This document shows positions 17,619 to 27,063 of a DNA stretch of 64,000 bases, one piece after another. The notes below the pieces were generated by a model, which was not told the origin of the DNA, did no database searches, and was given only the letters and a program-made list of their open reading frames with translations. The DNA is taken from positions 372,001-436,000 of the forward strand of contig NZ_WUBI01000001.1 in the NCBI RefSeq assembly GCF_009807035.1, read 5' to 3'. Positions within the stretch are counted from its first letter, which is position 1. Each line of letters opens with the position of its first letter. Origin of the DNA: Paenibacillus dendrobii. Lineage in GTDB: Bacteria > Bacillota > Bacilli > Paenibacillales > Paenibacillaceae. The position numbers and the translations under genes are program-made.

Positions 17619-19055
17619 ATGAAGGTATTGTTTGCAGCAGCAGAATCGGTACCATTTATCAAAACCGGTGGGTTAGCCGATGTCATCGGTGCCCTACCCC
17701 AAGCTTTGCAACGGAGCGGGATCGATGTTCGGGTCGTGCTGCCCAAGTATCGAGGAATACCGGAGAAATATCGTGATCAAATGGAGCATTTGGGCGAAGT
17801 CTACGTTCCGGTAGGCTGGAGAAACCAATATTGCGGGATCGAAAAATGTGTACATGACGGGATTACTTATTATTTTGTGGATAATGAATACTACTTTGGC
17901 CGAGATTCGGTTTATGGATATATGGATGATGGAGAGCGTTTTGGCTTTTTCAACCGTGCAGTGCTCCAGCTGCTAAAAGCGATTGATTTTCAGCCCGATG
18001 TTATTCACTGCCATGACTGGCATGCAGCTCTGATTCCCGTGCTTTTGGATGCCCACTATCGCCATGATCTATTTTATTACCAGATGCGTACTGTTTTTAC
18101 GATACATAATTTGCTGTATCAGGGGATTTTTCCGTATGAGGTATTGGGTGAACTGCTTGAACTGGATAACCGTTACTTTACAATGAATGGATTGGAATAT
18201 TACGGAAAAGTCAATTTCATGAAAGGGGGAATCGTGTACTCCGATCATGTAACGACCGTTAGTCCGACATATGCCCGTGAAATTCAAACCTCGCATTATG
18301 GCTATGGATTGGAAGGACTGCTCGCTTCCCTGGGACCCAAATTGAGCGGCATCGTCAATGGTATCGATACGAAAAGCTACAATCCAGCCACAGATGCTCA
18401 GCTTGAGCTTAAATACCGGTCCAGTATCTCTAAGAAAAAGGAAAACAAAATTCGGCTGCAGGAAGAACTGAACTTGCCCATATCCGCTGATATTCCACTG
18501 ATTGCCATGGTTACGCGTTTGGTGGATTCTAAGGGACTGGATCTGGTCGAAAGAGTGCTGGACGAGATGCTGACCTTCGACGATATTCAGTTGGTGATCT
18601 TGGGCACTGGCGACAGCCATTACGAGCAATGGTTCAGGGAAGCGGAGCATCGTCATCCTTCCAAGCTATCCGCTCAAATTACGTTCAGCGATGCCTTGTC
18701 CCGGAAAATCTATGCTTCCAGCGATATCTTTCTTATGCCGTCTAACTTCGAGCCATGCGGGATCAGCCAGCTGTTGGCATTACGATACGGCAGTATACCG
18801 GTGGTCAGGGAAACAGGCGGGCTGAATGATACGGTTCACGCTTATAATGAATTTACGGGGCAGGGAAACGGCTTTACCTTCACGAACATCAATGCCCACG
18901 ATATGATGCACACGATCCGCAGGGCGGTTTCGTTCTACCATGAGCCGGAGCATTGGAATAAACTGGTGAAGAATGCAACGAGCGGGGATTACAGTTGGAA
19001 TGTTTCTGCGGGAGAATACAAGGACATTTATGAACGAGTTGCAGGTAAAAGTTAA
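17619..19055 (+). CDS. glgA: Glycogen synthase
   Basis: This 478-residue GT5 enzyme extends glycogen with ADP-glucose. The ADP-glucose site KTGGLADVIG lies near the N-terminus, DVIHCHDWHAALIP in the first domain, and the second domain carries FLMPSNFEPCGISQL and the loop RETGGLNDTV. Its length is normal. It is the second gene of the glgB-glgA operon and ends at a strong terminator. No glycogen phosphorylase gene follows. Confidence 0.95.
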   Translation: MKVLFAAAESVPFIKTGGLADVIGALPQALQRSGIDVRVVLPKYRGIPEKYRDQMEHLGEVYVPVGWRNQYCGIEKCVHDGITYYFVDNEYYFGRDSVYGYMDDGERFGFFNRAVLQLLKAIDFQPDVIHCHDWHAALIPVLLDAHYRHDLFYYQMRTVFTIHNLLYQGIFPYEVLGELLELDNRYFTMNGLEYYGKVNFMKGGIVYSDHVTTVSPTYAREIQTSHYGYGLEGLLASLGPKLSGIVNGIDTKSYNPATDAQLELKYRSSISKKKENKIRLQEELNLPISADIPLIAMVTRLVDSKGLDLVERVLDEMLTFDDIQLVILGTGDSHYEQWFREAEHRHPSKLSAQITFSDALSRKIYASSDIFLMPSNFEPCGISQLLALRYGSIPVVRETGGLNDTVHAYNEFTGQGNGFTFTNINAHDMMHTIRRAVSFYHEPEHWNKLVKNATSGDYSWNVSAGEYKDIYERVAGKS

Positions 19056-19064
19056 CGATGTGCA

Positions 19065-19100
19065 AAAAGAGCATTCCGCGAAGGAATGCTCTTTTTTCTT
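19065..19100. terminator. Bidirectional terminator between glgA and neopullulanase
   Basis: AAAAAGAGCATTCC pairs with GGAATGCTCTTTTTT around a short GCGA loop. The flanking A and T runs serve both convergent genes. Confidence 0.9.
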
Positions 19101-19112
19101 TTACAGCGACAA

Positions 19113-20861
19113 TTATTTGCTGATGTTCCGAAACAAAATCCGATATCCGAAAGGATCAAGGGTGACGTTCATTGTTCCATTGACCGGCATCACTTTTTCG
19201 TTCGTCAATGCATCCCGCCAATCCGTAGTCACCATGGGGTGGGAAAGGGTCTGTTTCTGATCCGTATTGTTCATCCAGATCGTGAAATGAATGGAGTCAT
19301 CCGCACGCTCATAAATGATGCACGGGTTACCAAGGTCGGCTTTCAGGAAGCGGAATCTTCCTTCACGCAGAGCCTTATGGGTTTTACGGAGGTTAATCAG
19401 CATTTTGTAAAAATCATAAAGCTCCCGGTCCTGTTTCTTAGGATCCCAGATCATGCATTTGCGGCAGTCAGGATCGCCCCCGCCTGTAATTCCCACTTCA
19501 TCGCCATAGAAAATACATGGTGTTCCCATATACGTGAACAAGAACACGACAGACAGCTTCAGTTTGCGCTTGTCGCCTCCGACTCGGGTCAACAGACGGG
19601 GGGTATCATGGCTGCATAGCATATTAAAGACGACCTCATTGGTTTGCTGCGGATAACGCATTAGAAGGGAGCTCATGCGGTTTGAGAAGGTGGCTCCGTC
19701 CATTCCGCCGTTGAAAAATTCAAGCACTTTATCCGCAAAGGGGTAGTTCATCACGGAATCAAACTGGTCGCCGACAAGCCAGGATAGTGAATCACTCCAG
19801 ACTTCACCCACGATATAAGCCTCGGGGTTCGCATTTTTGACGACCTTGCGGAAATCACGCCAAAAGTGATGATCCACCTCGTTGGCCACGTCCAGACGCC
19901 AGCCGTCGAGTTTAATTTCCTTAATCCAATATTCGGCGACATCCAGCAGATATTGCTTTACTTCCGAATTGGCTGTATTGAATTTGGGCATGTTGCCAAA
20001 AAAACCAAAAGTATCATAGGTAGCAATACCGTTTTCTACACGGGCAGGGAACTGATTGATATGGAACCAATCCGCGTACTTGGATTTCTCACCGTTTTTG
20101 AGCACATCCTGAAATGGAGGGAACAGCTCGCTGCAATGATTGAACACTGCGTCCAGCATTACTCTGATCCCTTTTTCATGGCATGCTTCGACAACCTCTT
20201 TCAGCAGGGCATTGTCACCAAAATGAGGATCCACCTGTTTATAATCCACGATGTCATATTTATGGTTCGAGGGTGAAGTGAACAGGGGCGTAAAATAAAT
20301 CGCATTGATCCCCAGATCCACCAGATCATCGAGATGATCCAGGACCCCTTTTAAATCGCCGCCGAAAAAATTATCGGTTTTGGGCTGTCCTCCCCAAGGT
20401 TGAGTACCTTCCGGATCATTTTCGGCATCTCCGTTGGCAAAACGTTCGGGTAGGATTTGATAAAAGACGGCATCCTTTGCCCAATTCGGAACCTTAAACA
20501 CATCGATTTCATGTATGTAGGGAAATTCGTAATAACCGCCCGTAGGGGCAGGACAATCATGATAAATTCCGCTGTCCAGCATATAAATCGATTCCGTTCC
20601 CGCCGTTACGCGAAATGCATAGGTTAAACGTTTGTATTTCGGAAGAACGGAAGCTTCCCAGAAATCAAACATCTCATCGGATGCGGCTTTTTCCATCGTA
20701 ATTTCAAAATAAGTCGAGTCCCAATCGTATTTATCGCCCGTCATGGCGACAACGGTATCAACGTCATTTTTTTTGGTGCGGACACGCAGATGAATAGTTC
20801 TTGGATCGTAAGCATAGGCCCATTTGTCGCGGGGCACATGATATAGTGCTTCGAGCAGCAT
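19113..20861 (-). CDS. Neopullulanase/cyclomaltodextrinase-type GH13 enzyme
   Basis: This 582-residue intracellular enzyme (no signal peptide) cleaves cyclodextrins, pullulan or maltodextrins. It has an N-terminal CBM34-like domain of about 120 residues and a GH13 barrel. The conserved regions are DAVFNHC, GWRLDVANE (nucleophile Asp), YIVGEVW (acid Glu) and LCSHDTPRL. Length and layout match the neopullulanase/maltogenic amylase group. Its place beside glgBA suits glycogen or maltodextrin turnover. GGAGGTG precedes the ATG, and an inverted repeat lies in its promoter. Confidence 0.9.
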   Translation of the reverse strand: MLLEALYHVPRDKWAYAYDPRTIHLRVRTKKNDVDTVVAMTGDKYDWDSTYFEITMEKAASDEMFDFWEASVLPKYKRLTYAFRVTAGTESIYMLDSGIYHDCPAPTGGYYEFPYIHEIDVFKVPNWAKDAVFYQILPERFANGDAENDPEGTQPWGGQPKTDNFFGGDLKGVLDHLDDLVDLGINAIYFTPLFTSPSNHKYDIVDYKQVDPHFGDNALLKEVVEACHEKGIRVMLDAVFNHCSELFPPFQDVLKNGEKSKYADWFHINQFPARVENGIATYDTFGFFGNMPKFNTANSEVKQYLLDVAEYWIKEIKLDGWRLDVANEVDHHFWRDFRKVVKNANPEAYIVGEVWSDSLSWLVGDQFDSVMNYPFADKVLEFFNGGMDGATFSNRMSSLLMRYPQQTNEVVFNMLCSHDTPRLLTRVGGDKRKLKLSVVFLFTYMGTPCIFYGDEVGITGGGDPDCRKCMIWDPKKQDRELYDFYKMLINLRKTHKALREGRFRFLKADLGNPCIIYERADDSIHFTIWMNNTDQKQTLSHPMVTTDWRDALTNEKVMPVNGTMNVTLDPFGYRILFRNISK

Positions 20862-20882
20862 GACAACACCTCCATGAATATC

Positions 20883-20912
20883 TACATAAAATGAACCAAA
20901 GTTTTAGTTCAA
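20883..20912 (-). promoter_or_regulatory. Neopullulanase promoter with inverted-repeat operator
   Basis: On the minus strand, TTGAAC (plus 20907-20912) is 18 bases from TATGTA (plus 20883-20888). The inverted repeat TGAAC-N10-GTTCA at 20892-20911 covers the -35 and spacer, the expected place for a repressor. Confidence 0.4.
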
Positions 20913-21365
20913 TTTATCTAGCTATTTAATAACCGGATATTCGGATCAATGAACCATGGGCTATGCATTCTTCAAGGATTTGTATTTATTATGCTCATTT
21001 CTTGGATATCTCAATGCTTCAATGGCTTCATTTGTCTTAAAAAAATTTTCTTGTGAAGCATAATAAAAATGCATAAAAAAGTGAATTATGCAGGTTTTTA
21101 AACAACTGATTTTCAATTTTATGAAATGTATCAGGAATAGACAAGGTTGTAAATATGGTAATAAATACCAATAAAATGATTGAATCAGATCGAGAAACTG
21201 TATGATTAAAGAAAGTTAAAATACTAACTAAATTAATAAATATTAGAGTTTTTACACGGATTTATTAGGAATTGGATTGCTTGCACGGTATATTGACCAA
21301 TGTTATATAAATTCCAACTACTCAAGGTAATTATTGAAAATAAATGCATTTGTATGAAAATTACA
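20913..21365. other. Very AT-rich intergenic stretch
   Basis: About 450 bases without a credible gene. A block at 21059-21075 (CATAATAAAAATGCATA) resembles an arginine-repressor (AhrC/ArgR) box, with weaker ATGCAT-type repeats near 21341. No riboswitch or T-box signature was seen. Confidence 0.35.
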
Positions 21366-21394
21366 TTGCATATTCATGCATGGTGTTGTACTAT
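21366..21394 (+). promoter_or_regulatory. Promoter of the amino-acid importer with ARG-box-like overlap
   Basis: TTGCAT (21366-21371) and TACTAT (21389-21394) are 17 bases apart. The -35 lies inside ATTGCATATTCATGCATGG, whose reverse complement (CATGCATGAATATGCAAT) is similar to arginine-repressor boxes. Arginine control is a guess from motif and neighbour gene. Confidence 0.45.
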
Positions 21395-21488
21395 AAAACA
21401 TGTTTTCCGGTTGCTGATGACGATCAGCGATCATGTTCATACTAAAGGACAAACATAACAGCGAAGATCAAGACAGGAGAGATAGATC

Positions 21489-22295
21489 ATGAAAAAATGG
21501 GGTATTTTAACGGTATGTCTGGTGCTAGCAGGAAGCTTGCTTGCCGGTTGCGGTGAGAAAAACAAGGATCAGGCATCCGTTTCCGATAATGGTAAGGCCG
21601 AAGGAAAGACCATCGTCCTTGGGACAAGCGCAGATTTTCCACCATATGAATTTCATAAAATGATCAACGGCAAGGACCAGATCGTTGGTTTCGATATCGA
21701 AATTGCGAAGCAGATTGCTGCCGATATGGGAGCGAATCTGGAAGTAAAGGACATGGATTTTAAAGCTCTGCTGGCCGAATTGTCCAGCGGGCGTGTAGAC
21801 TTTGTGATTTCCGGCATGACGCCGGATGAGAACCGCAAGAAAGAAGTGGATTTCTCCAATAACTATTACAAAGCGCAGCAGGCTGTCGTGGTAAGAGAAG
21901 CAGACAAGGCCAAATACACGACTATGAAGTCGCTCGAAGGGGTGTCGTTCGGGATCCAAACGGGTTCGATTCAAGAGGATATTGCCAAAACGATTCCAGG
22001 CGCGAAAATTACCGGTCTTGGAAAGATCAACGATATTATTATGCAGCTGAGTTCGAGCAGGGTGGATGCCTCCATTATGGAAAAGCCTGTAGCTGAGGCC
22101 TTCATCAAAAACGTGAAGGGGTTGGCAATTGCGAACGCAGTGCCTGATTATCAGGAAGATGGCTATGCGATCGGCGTGAAAAAGGGAAATAAAGAGCTTG
22201 TGGATCAAATCAATAAAACGTTGGATCGTCTGAATCAGGAAAAGAAAATAGATCAATTCGTATCTGAAGCAAGTGATCTGGCTGCTTCCAAGTAA
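21489..22295 (+). CDS. Polar amino-acid ABC transporter substrate-binding lipoprotein
   Basis: This 268-residue lipoprotein (lipobox LLAGC) belongs to the periplasmic-binding-protein type 2 family for polar amino acids. It shows TSADFPPYEF, GFDIEIAKQIA and FVISGMTPDENRKKEVDFSNNYY, the typical ligand-cleft segments. Arginine, glutamine or cystine are the usual ligands and cannot be told apart here. It is the first gene of a three-gene importer. A terminator-like hairpin follows, which would leave it more abundant than the permease and ATPase. Confidence 0.9.
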   Translation: MKKWGILTVCLVLAGSLLAGCGEKNKDQASVSDNGKAEGKTIVLGTSADFPPYEFHKMINGKDQIVGFDIEIAKQIAADMGANLEVKDMDFKALLAELSSGRVDFVISGMTPDENRKKEVDFSNNYYKAQQAVVVREADKAKYTTMKSLEGVSFGIQTGSIQEDIAKTIPGAKITGLGKINDIIMQLSSSRVDASIMEKPVAEAFIKNVKGLAIANAVPDYQEDGYAIGVKKGNKELVDQINKTLDRLNQEKKIDQFVSEASDLAASK

Positions 22296-22310
22296 TCAAA
22301 CGAAATGCCG

Positions 22311-22343
22311 AAAAATAGCGGAATGTGCGTTTCGCTATTTTTT
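22311..22343 (+). terminator. Partial terminator inside the amino-acid importer operon
   Basis: AAAATAGCG pairs with CGCTATTTT across a loop of about ten bases, followed by further Ts. It lies between the binding protein and the permease, the common place for a leaky terminator. Confidence 0.7.
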
Positions 22344-22376
22344 GGTTGCAACATTAAAGGAGGATTCAAGGAATTC

Positions 22377-23036
22377 ATGAACATATTTCAGACTTTCTGG
22401 GAGTACCGTTCGTACTTCGCCACCGGCATCCAGTACACGCTGCTGCTGGCTGCGATTGGAGTCGTTTGCGGTTTTATCCTCGGAATGCTCGTTTCGATGC
22501 TGCGGATGTCCCGATTCTGGTTTCCGCGTTTTGTAGGAACCTTGTGGGTCGAATTTCTGCGGGGCACGCCGATGCTGGTGCAGCTCTTTATTATCCATTA
22601 CGGCTTGGTATCCTTCGGGATCAAGCTTACGCCTATCGAATCCGGAGCAATTACGCTTTCGATTAACAGCTCTGCCTACCTGGCGGAAGTATTTCGTGCC
22701 GGAATCCAAGGCGTGGACAGAGGACAGGCCGAAGCTGCTCGCTCACTGGGTATGACAAGAGGAATGACGATGAGACACATCATACTGCCTCAAGCCGTAA
22801 AAAGCGTGCTGCCGGCCATCGGCAACGAATTTATTACCATTATCAAAGAATCATCGATCGTATCGTTTATCGGGGTCACGGATCTCATGTATCAGGCACA
22901 AGCTGTAACTACGATTACTTATGAATCACTCAAACCATTGTTGATTATCGCTGCGATATATTTCGTATTGACCTTTACATTGTCCAAGGTGCTTGGTTTG
23001 TTCGAAAGGAGGTTGAATACGGATGATCACCGTTAA
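22377..23036 (+). CDS. Polar amino-acid ABC transporter permease
   Basis: This 219-residue permease has the HisM/GlnP pattern of about five membrane helices, with [15 protein letters not shown] and the EAA loop [22 protein letters not shown] that docks on the ATPase. The ATG at 22377 is used; the frame extends upstream but only this codon follows ribosome-site-like AAGGAGG and AAGGA. It overlaps the ATPase gene by 14 bases. Confidence 0.92.
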   Translation: MNIFQTFWEYRSYFATGIQYTLLLAAIGVVCGFILGMLVSMLRMSRFWFPRFVGTLWVEFLRGTPMLVQLFIIHYGLVSFGIKLTPIESGAITLSINSSAYLAEVFRAGIQGVDRGQAEAARSLGMTRGMTMRHIILPQAVKSVLPAIGNEFITIIKESSIVSFIGVTDLMYQAQAVTTITYESLKPLLIIAAIYFVLTFTLSKVLGLFERRLNTDDHR

Positions 23037-23745
23037 GGATCTGCATAAGTCTTTTGGAAAACTCGAGATTCTGAAAGGCGTGAATATCGAAATAGCCAAG
23101 GGGGAAGTGCTCGTTGTGATCGGCCCCAGCGGATCAGGTAAAAGTACGTTTTTGAGATGCCTTAATCTCCTGGAAAAACCGACAAGCGGAGAAATTACGT
23201 TTGAAGGCGAATCGATCACGGACAAAAGGCATGACATTAACCTGACCCGTGAAAAAATGGGGATGGTGTTTCAGCAATTCAATTTGTTCCCCCATAAAAC
23301 CGTGCTTCAGAACATCATGCTAGCACCGGTTAAAGTGAAGAAGATGCCTCAAGCAGAAGCGGAAAAGATCGCGTTGGATCTTTTAAGAACGGTGGGACTT
23401 TCCGATAAAAGGGATGCCTATCCTTCACAGCTCTCAGGTGGTCAGAAGCAGCGTATAGCCATTGCCCGTGCGCTTGCGATGCAGCCTCATGTGATGCTGT
23501 TTGACGAACCAACGTCAGCCCTTGACCCTGAAATGGTCGGCGAGGTGCTGGAGGTCATGAAGAAGCTGGCCGAAGGCGGAATGACCATGGTCATCGTTAC
23601 TCATGAAATGGGCTTTGCCAGAGAAGTCGGAGATCGCATCATCTTCATGGATGGCGGTCACATCATGGAAGAAGGAACTCCGTCTCAGGTATTCGGTAAT
23701 CCGCAAAACATTCGAACCCAAGACTTTCTCGGCAAGGTGCTGTAA
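23023..23745 (+). CDS. Polar amino-acid ABC transporter ATP-binding protein
   Basis: This 240-residue GlnQ/ArtM-type ATPase has Walker [11 protein letters not shown]-loop [10 protein letters not shown], signature [16 protein letters not shown], Walker [15 protein letters not shown] and the switch His in IVTHEM. It is the third gene of the importer and overlaps the permease. A terminator follows. Confidence 0.95.
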   Translation: MITVKDLHKSFGKLEILKGVNIEIAKGEVLVVIGPSGSGKSTFLRCLNLLEKPTSGEITFEGESITDKRHDINLTREKMGMVFQQFNLFPHKTVLQNIMLAPVKVKKMPQAEAEKIALDLLRTVGLSDKRDAYPSQLSGGQKQRIAIARALAMQPHVMLFDEPTSALDPEMVGEVLEVMKKLAEGGMTMVIVTHEMGFAREVGDRIIFMDGGHIMEEGTPSQVFGNPQNIRTQDFLGKVL

Positions 23746-23755
23746 TCATCAACAT

Positions 23756-23801
23756 GAAAAAAGGCTCCGTACAAGGTCTTTACCTTGGCGGAGCTTTTTA
23801 C
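23756..23801 (+). terminator. Terminator of the amino-acid importer operon
   Basis: AAAAAGGCTCCG and ACAAGGT pair with ACCTTGG and CGGAGCTTTTT around CTTT. Confidence 0.85.
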
Positions 23802-23845
23802 TGTGAAACGGAAATAAAAATAAATCTTCAACGGTCCCTTGAATT

Positions 23846-23873
23846 AGTTTACATAATACAAATGATGTTAACT
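23846..23873. repeat. dif-like 11-6-11 palindrome, copy 1
   Basis: Left half-site AGTTTACATAA, six-base centre TACAAA, right half-site TGATGTTAACT. On the other strand the first half reads TTATGTAAACT, which as I recall equals the right half of the B. subtilis dif site. It is intergenic, between the importer terminator and the riboswitch. Confidence 0.6.
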
Positions 23874-24042
23874 GAATGAATAAAATGTAATCTTTTGATT
23901 GATACAAATGACATTCATTTGCGGGGTTCAGAGTGGCCTTATACAGCTGATATAAGAAGTTTGGTTTTCACAGGTTGCAATATGGTAACATTTTCATGCG
24001 CACAGGTTACAAAATTGTGATATATTGATTGAGCCAAAACTT

Positions 24043-24166
24043 TGAAACGCAAAGTGCGGGGGAACATTTTTACCGTGATGAAGTCATTCACTCGGGGTGA
24101 ATCGGTATTAAACGTAGGGTTGTCTCCTCAATCCGAACCCGACAGCTAACCTCGCAGGCACTGAAG
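24043..24166 (+). ncRNA. c-di-AMP (ydaO/yuaA) riboswitch
   Basis: The leader holds the conserved pieces of the ydaO class in order: ACGCAAAGTGCGGGGGAAC, then CTCGGGGTGAATCGG, the TAGGGTTG segment, and the hallmark CCGAACCCGACAGCTAACCT followed by CGCAGGC. It ends about 20 bases before the start of a LysM/3D wall protein, whose genes are classic targets of this switch. Binding of c-di-AMP normally turns expression off; the mechanism here is unclear because no separate terminator is visible. Confidence 0.93.
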
Positions 24167-24183
24167 GATTCTAAGGAGGAACT

Positions 24184-24846
24184 ATGAAAAAGAGATTTAA
24201 GAAAGTAACAATGTTTGCAGCAGCACTGGGTATTACTTTGGCGATACAAGCCGTTCCAATTCACGCGGATTCTGTACATGTGGCCAAAGAAGGCGATACC
24301 TTCTACACATTATCGAAACAATTCGGTGTTAATTTAAACCAGCTGATGAATGCAAATCCTAACGTACAAGCGACTAATATTTATGACGGATTGAAGCTGA
24401 ACATTCCGGGTGGGGATTCCATGAAAGCATACGCAGATCCTGCATCGGCCTCCACAATTACAACAGCTTCTCTCAATGTAGATTCAAACCAAAAAATCGT
24501 AGAAGCATGGGGAAAATCCTTTACTTATAATAAAACATTGCAAGTTAAAGCAACCGCCTATTCTGCGGCAGCAAGCGAGAACGGGAAATGGGGAGCGGTC
24601 GACTACTTCGGTAATCCGCTAGAGCTCGGTACTATTGCCGTAGATCCGTCCATTATTCCTCTTGGCACCAAAGTGCTTGTCACAGGACACAGTTTTCCGG
24701 GTCTTCCTAAAAAAGCATTCGTGGCAACGGCAAGAGATACAGGCAGCGCCATCAAAGGCAACCGCATTGATATCTTTGTTCCAGGCAGCCAGCAGTCCGT
24801 CAGCAATTTTGGCTTCCAGGACGTCGAGCTATACTTCATCAAATAG
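24184..24846 (+). CDS. Secreted LysM and 3D-domain wall protein
   Basis: This 220-residue exported protein has a signal peptide (cleaved near IHADS), one LysM domain (VAKEGDTFYTLSKQFGVNLNQ) that binds peptidoglycan, and a C-terminal 3D domain. That domain shows the Asp signature in VDPSIIPLG, ARDTGSAIKG and RIDIFV, so it is probably a lytic transglycosylase-like (Sps/MltA-fold) enzyme related to YocH. AAGGAGGA precedes the ATG. Control by the c-di-AMP riboswitch links wall turnover to the nucleotide signal. Confidence 0.92.
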   Translation: MKKRFKKVTMFAAALGITLAIQAVPIHADSVHVAKEGDTFYTLSKQFGVNLNQLMNANPNVQATNIYDGLKLNIPGGDSMKAYADPASASTITTASLNVDSNQKIVEAWGKSFTYNKTLQVKATAYSAAASENGKWGAVDYFGNPLELGTIAVDPSIIPLGTKVLVTGHSFPGLPKKAFVATARDTGSAIKGNRIDIFVPGSQQSVSNFGFQDVELYFIK

Positions 24847-24893
24847 TTACAAGATTACTGACATAATCATATATACCCTGATCGGCTTTTACG

Positions 24894-24946
24894 CAAACAA
24901 GCAGACCTTACCATTTGCAGGATGGAAAGGGCTGCTTGTTTTTCTT
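24894..24946. terminator. Bidirectional terminator
   Basis: AACAAGCAG and CCTT pair with AAGG and CTGCTTGTTTTT across a long loop. It lies between the convergent 3D-protein and deacetylase genes. Confidence 0.7.
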
Positions 24947-25772
24947 ATTTGTCCTTTTGTACCTTTAGCATCCTCGGTAGCGTAACAAAGGTGTATCCTT
25001 TCTTTTTCAACTCGCGGATAACTTCCGGCAATGCACCGATGGTACCAGACAAGTCCGAGGTGCTGCCACCGCCGGCATGCTGCAGAATGATGGAGCCTTG
25101 GCCTGCGGTGGTCATGATGTTTCTCTTTACAGCTTCCTTGCTGATGCCTTTCCAGTCCAGTGAATCCACATTCCAGTTGACGATTTTATAACCTTCCCGT
25201 TTAGCCCAACGCAACTGGTTTTCCGTAATGTCGCCGTAAGGTGGACGGATCAATTTCGGCTTGTAACCCGTGATCCCGTAAAGTATTTTTTCCGTTTTGA
25301 TGATTTGATCCGTATATTCGACCATCGTCAGCTTGTGAAACTGGGGATGGTTATAGGAATGATTCCCGATGACATGTCCTTCACGCACAATCCGGGCCAC
25401 CAGGTCGGGATGTTTTTTGGCACGGCTTCCGACGACGAAGAAGGTTGCCTTAACTCCTTGCTCAGACAGGATCTTAAGGACCTGCGGCGTGAACCTGGGA
25501 TCAGGAACATCATCAAAGGTTAATGCGATTTGCTTCACATGGGGGCCGTGGATTTTAAATGTGTCCGGGTATTTTTTAATCAGTTGCCCCAGCGTTAGGA
25601 TTTGCTTCTCCTGCCGTTTTTCCTTCTCCGCTCTTTCAATGCTGCTTGTTTCCTGTACGGATGGGGAAGAGATCGTATCTTCGGGCTTGGCCGCATGCAC
25701 TGCGGTATCAGGGCAGAGCAGGCACATGACAAGCATGATCGCGTAGAATCTGCCGAAATGGGGATATATCAT
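24945..25772 (-). CDS. Secreted polysaccharide deacetylase (NodB domain)
   Basis: The 275-residue protein has a signal peptide and a NodB/CE4 domain from about residue 60. The motifs are LTFDDVPD (motif 1, catalytic and metal Asp), HVIGNHSYNHP (motif 2, two metal His), RPPYGDIT (motif 3) and ILQHAGGG (motif 5 His). It probably removes acetyl groups from peptidoglycan or another cell-wall glycan. The Gly usual in TFDDGP is Val here, a tolerated but uncommon change. It stands alone, and a ribosome site precedes the ATG. Confidence 0.92.
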   Translation of the reverse strand: MIYPHFGRFYAIMLVMCLLCPDTAVHAAKPEDTISSPSVQETSSIERAEKEKRQEKQILTLGQLIKKYPDTFKIHGPHVKQIALTFDDVPDPRFTPQVLKILSEQGVKATFFVVGSRAKKHPDLVARIVREGHVIGNHSYNHPQFHKLTMVEYTDQIIKTEKILYGITGYKPKLIRPPYGDITENQLRWAKREGYKIVNWNVDSLDWKGISKEAVKRNIMTTAGQGSIILQHAGGGSTSDLSGTIGALPEVIRELKKKGYTFVTLPRMLKVQKDK

Positions 25773-25975
25773 GCGGTGAAGAGCTCCTTTCCACGTTTGC
25801 TGTAAGCAAGGGTGATAGTCTATACTGTTATGTCCCGAATTGGAAAGAATTATGATGGGTTATCAAAATACTGCAGAGATGGAGATGATAAGAATGCTTA
25901 TCGATCTTGATCCTGAAATACTGATCCTGATACGTGTATAATACATGGTGAGCTTACTGAAAGGAGACAAGAAGC

Positions 25976-26998
25976 ATGGCGGATTTATTTACACCCTATG
26001 TTCTAAAAGGATTGTCTTTGAAAAACCGGATTGTGATGCCACCGATGTGCCAGTATTCGGTACAAGCGGAGGACGGCATTCCGAACAACTGGCATTTTGT
26101 ACATTATGTATCCCGGGCGGTAGGCGGAGCAGGGTTGATTATTGTGGAAATGACAGCAGTACATCCTGACGGCCGGATTACTAATCAAGATACAGGCATC
26201 TGGAACGATGAACAAATCCCGGCCTACCGTAAAATTGTGGATGAGGTACATACCTATGGAGCACGGATCGGAATCCAGCTCGGACATGCCGGACGCAAAG
26301 CGGAGGATGCGAATCCGCCGGTTGCCCCGTCGGCGATCCGTTTTGATGAGAAATACCGAATACCGCGTGCACTTTCTACCGAAGAAGCCAAGGAAATGGT
26401 ACACGCCTATCAACAGGCGGCGAGACGGTCCGTGGAAGCTGGCTTTGACACGGTTGAAATCCATGGTGCCCATGGTTATTTGATTCACCAGTTCCACTCA
26501 CCTATTACGAACCGCCGAGAAGATGTCTATGGACAAGACTTGCCGTTGTTTGGCGTGGAAGTGGTCAAGGCGGTCAGGGAAGTAGTTCCTGAAGATATGC
26601 CGGTAATCATGCGCGTGTCCGCCAAAGAATACGTGGACGGCGGTTATGATGTGGATTATATCGCAGAGGTCTGCAGACGCTATCAGGAGGCCGGAGTGGA
26701 CGTGTTCCATATTTCCTCCGGTGGAGAAGGCCATATCGGTGCCAACGGCGGTCCGAAAGCGGGAGCGGGTTATCAAGTAGATCTTGCCGAGAGCATGAAG
26801 GAGAAGCTGAATGTACCGGTCATAGCGGTTGGACGCCTGGAAGGCTATGAGGATGCTCAGAAGGTAGTTCTGGATGGCAAAGCAGATCTGGTTGCCGTAG
26901 GCCGGGGAATGCTGAAGGATCCGTATTGGGCGCTGCATGCGTCCCAGTCTCTGCAAGGAGATGAAAAGATTCCGAAACAATATCTTCGCGGTTTCTGA
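25976..26998 (+). CDS. namA: NADPH dehydrogenase NamA (old yellow enzyme)
   Basis: This 340-residue FMN flavoprotein reduces alpha,beta-unsaturated carbonyls and nitro compounds with NADPH. It matches the YqjM/NamA class in length and in the Cys of MPPMCQYS that tunes FMN, the substrate pair in HGAHGYLIHQFHSP, and the FMN site in ISSGGEGHI and AVGRGMLKDP. GAAAGGAG precedes the ATG. It is a single-gene unit ended by a strong terminator. A role in oxidative or electrophile stress is known for the family. Confidence 0.95.
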   Translation: MADLFTPYVLKGLSLKNRIVMPPMCQYSVQAEDGIPNNWHFVHYVSRAVGGAGLIIVEMTAVHPDGRITNQDTGIWNDEQIPAYRKIVDEVHTYGARIGIQLGHAGRKAEDANPPVAPSAIRFDEKYRIPRALSTEEAKEMVHAYQQAARRSVEAGFDTVEIHGAHGYLIHQFHSPITNRREDVYGQDLPLFGVEVVKAVREVVPEDMPVIMRVSAKEYVDGGYDVDYIAEVCRRYQEAGVDVFHISSGGEGHIGANGGPKAGAGYQVDLAESMKEKLNVPVIAVGRLEGYEDAQKVVLDGKADLVAVGRGMLKDPYWALHASQSLQGDEKIPKQYLRGF

Positions 26999-27017
26999 AA
27001 TTGTGTATGAAATTGGC

Positions 27018-27051
27018 GGCATGGACAATCGAAACTGTCCGTGCCTTTTTT
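27018..27051 (+). terminator. namA terminator
   Basis: GGCATGGACA pairs perfectly with TGTCCGTGCC around an eight-base loop and is followed by TTTTTT. Confidence 0.92.
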
Positions 27052-27063
27052 GGATCACAATCG

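Noticed and set aside
19086..19619. 177-codon frame opposite the neopullulanase gene
   Set aside because: It starts within the bidirectional terminator and is antisense to a well-conserved GH13 enzyme.
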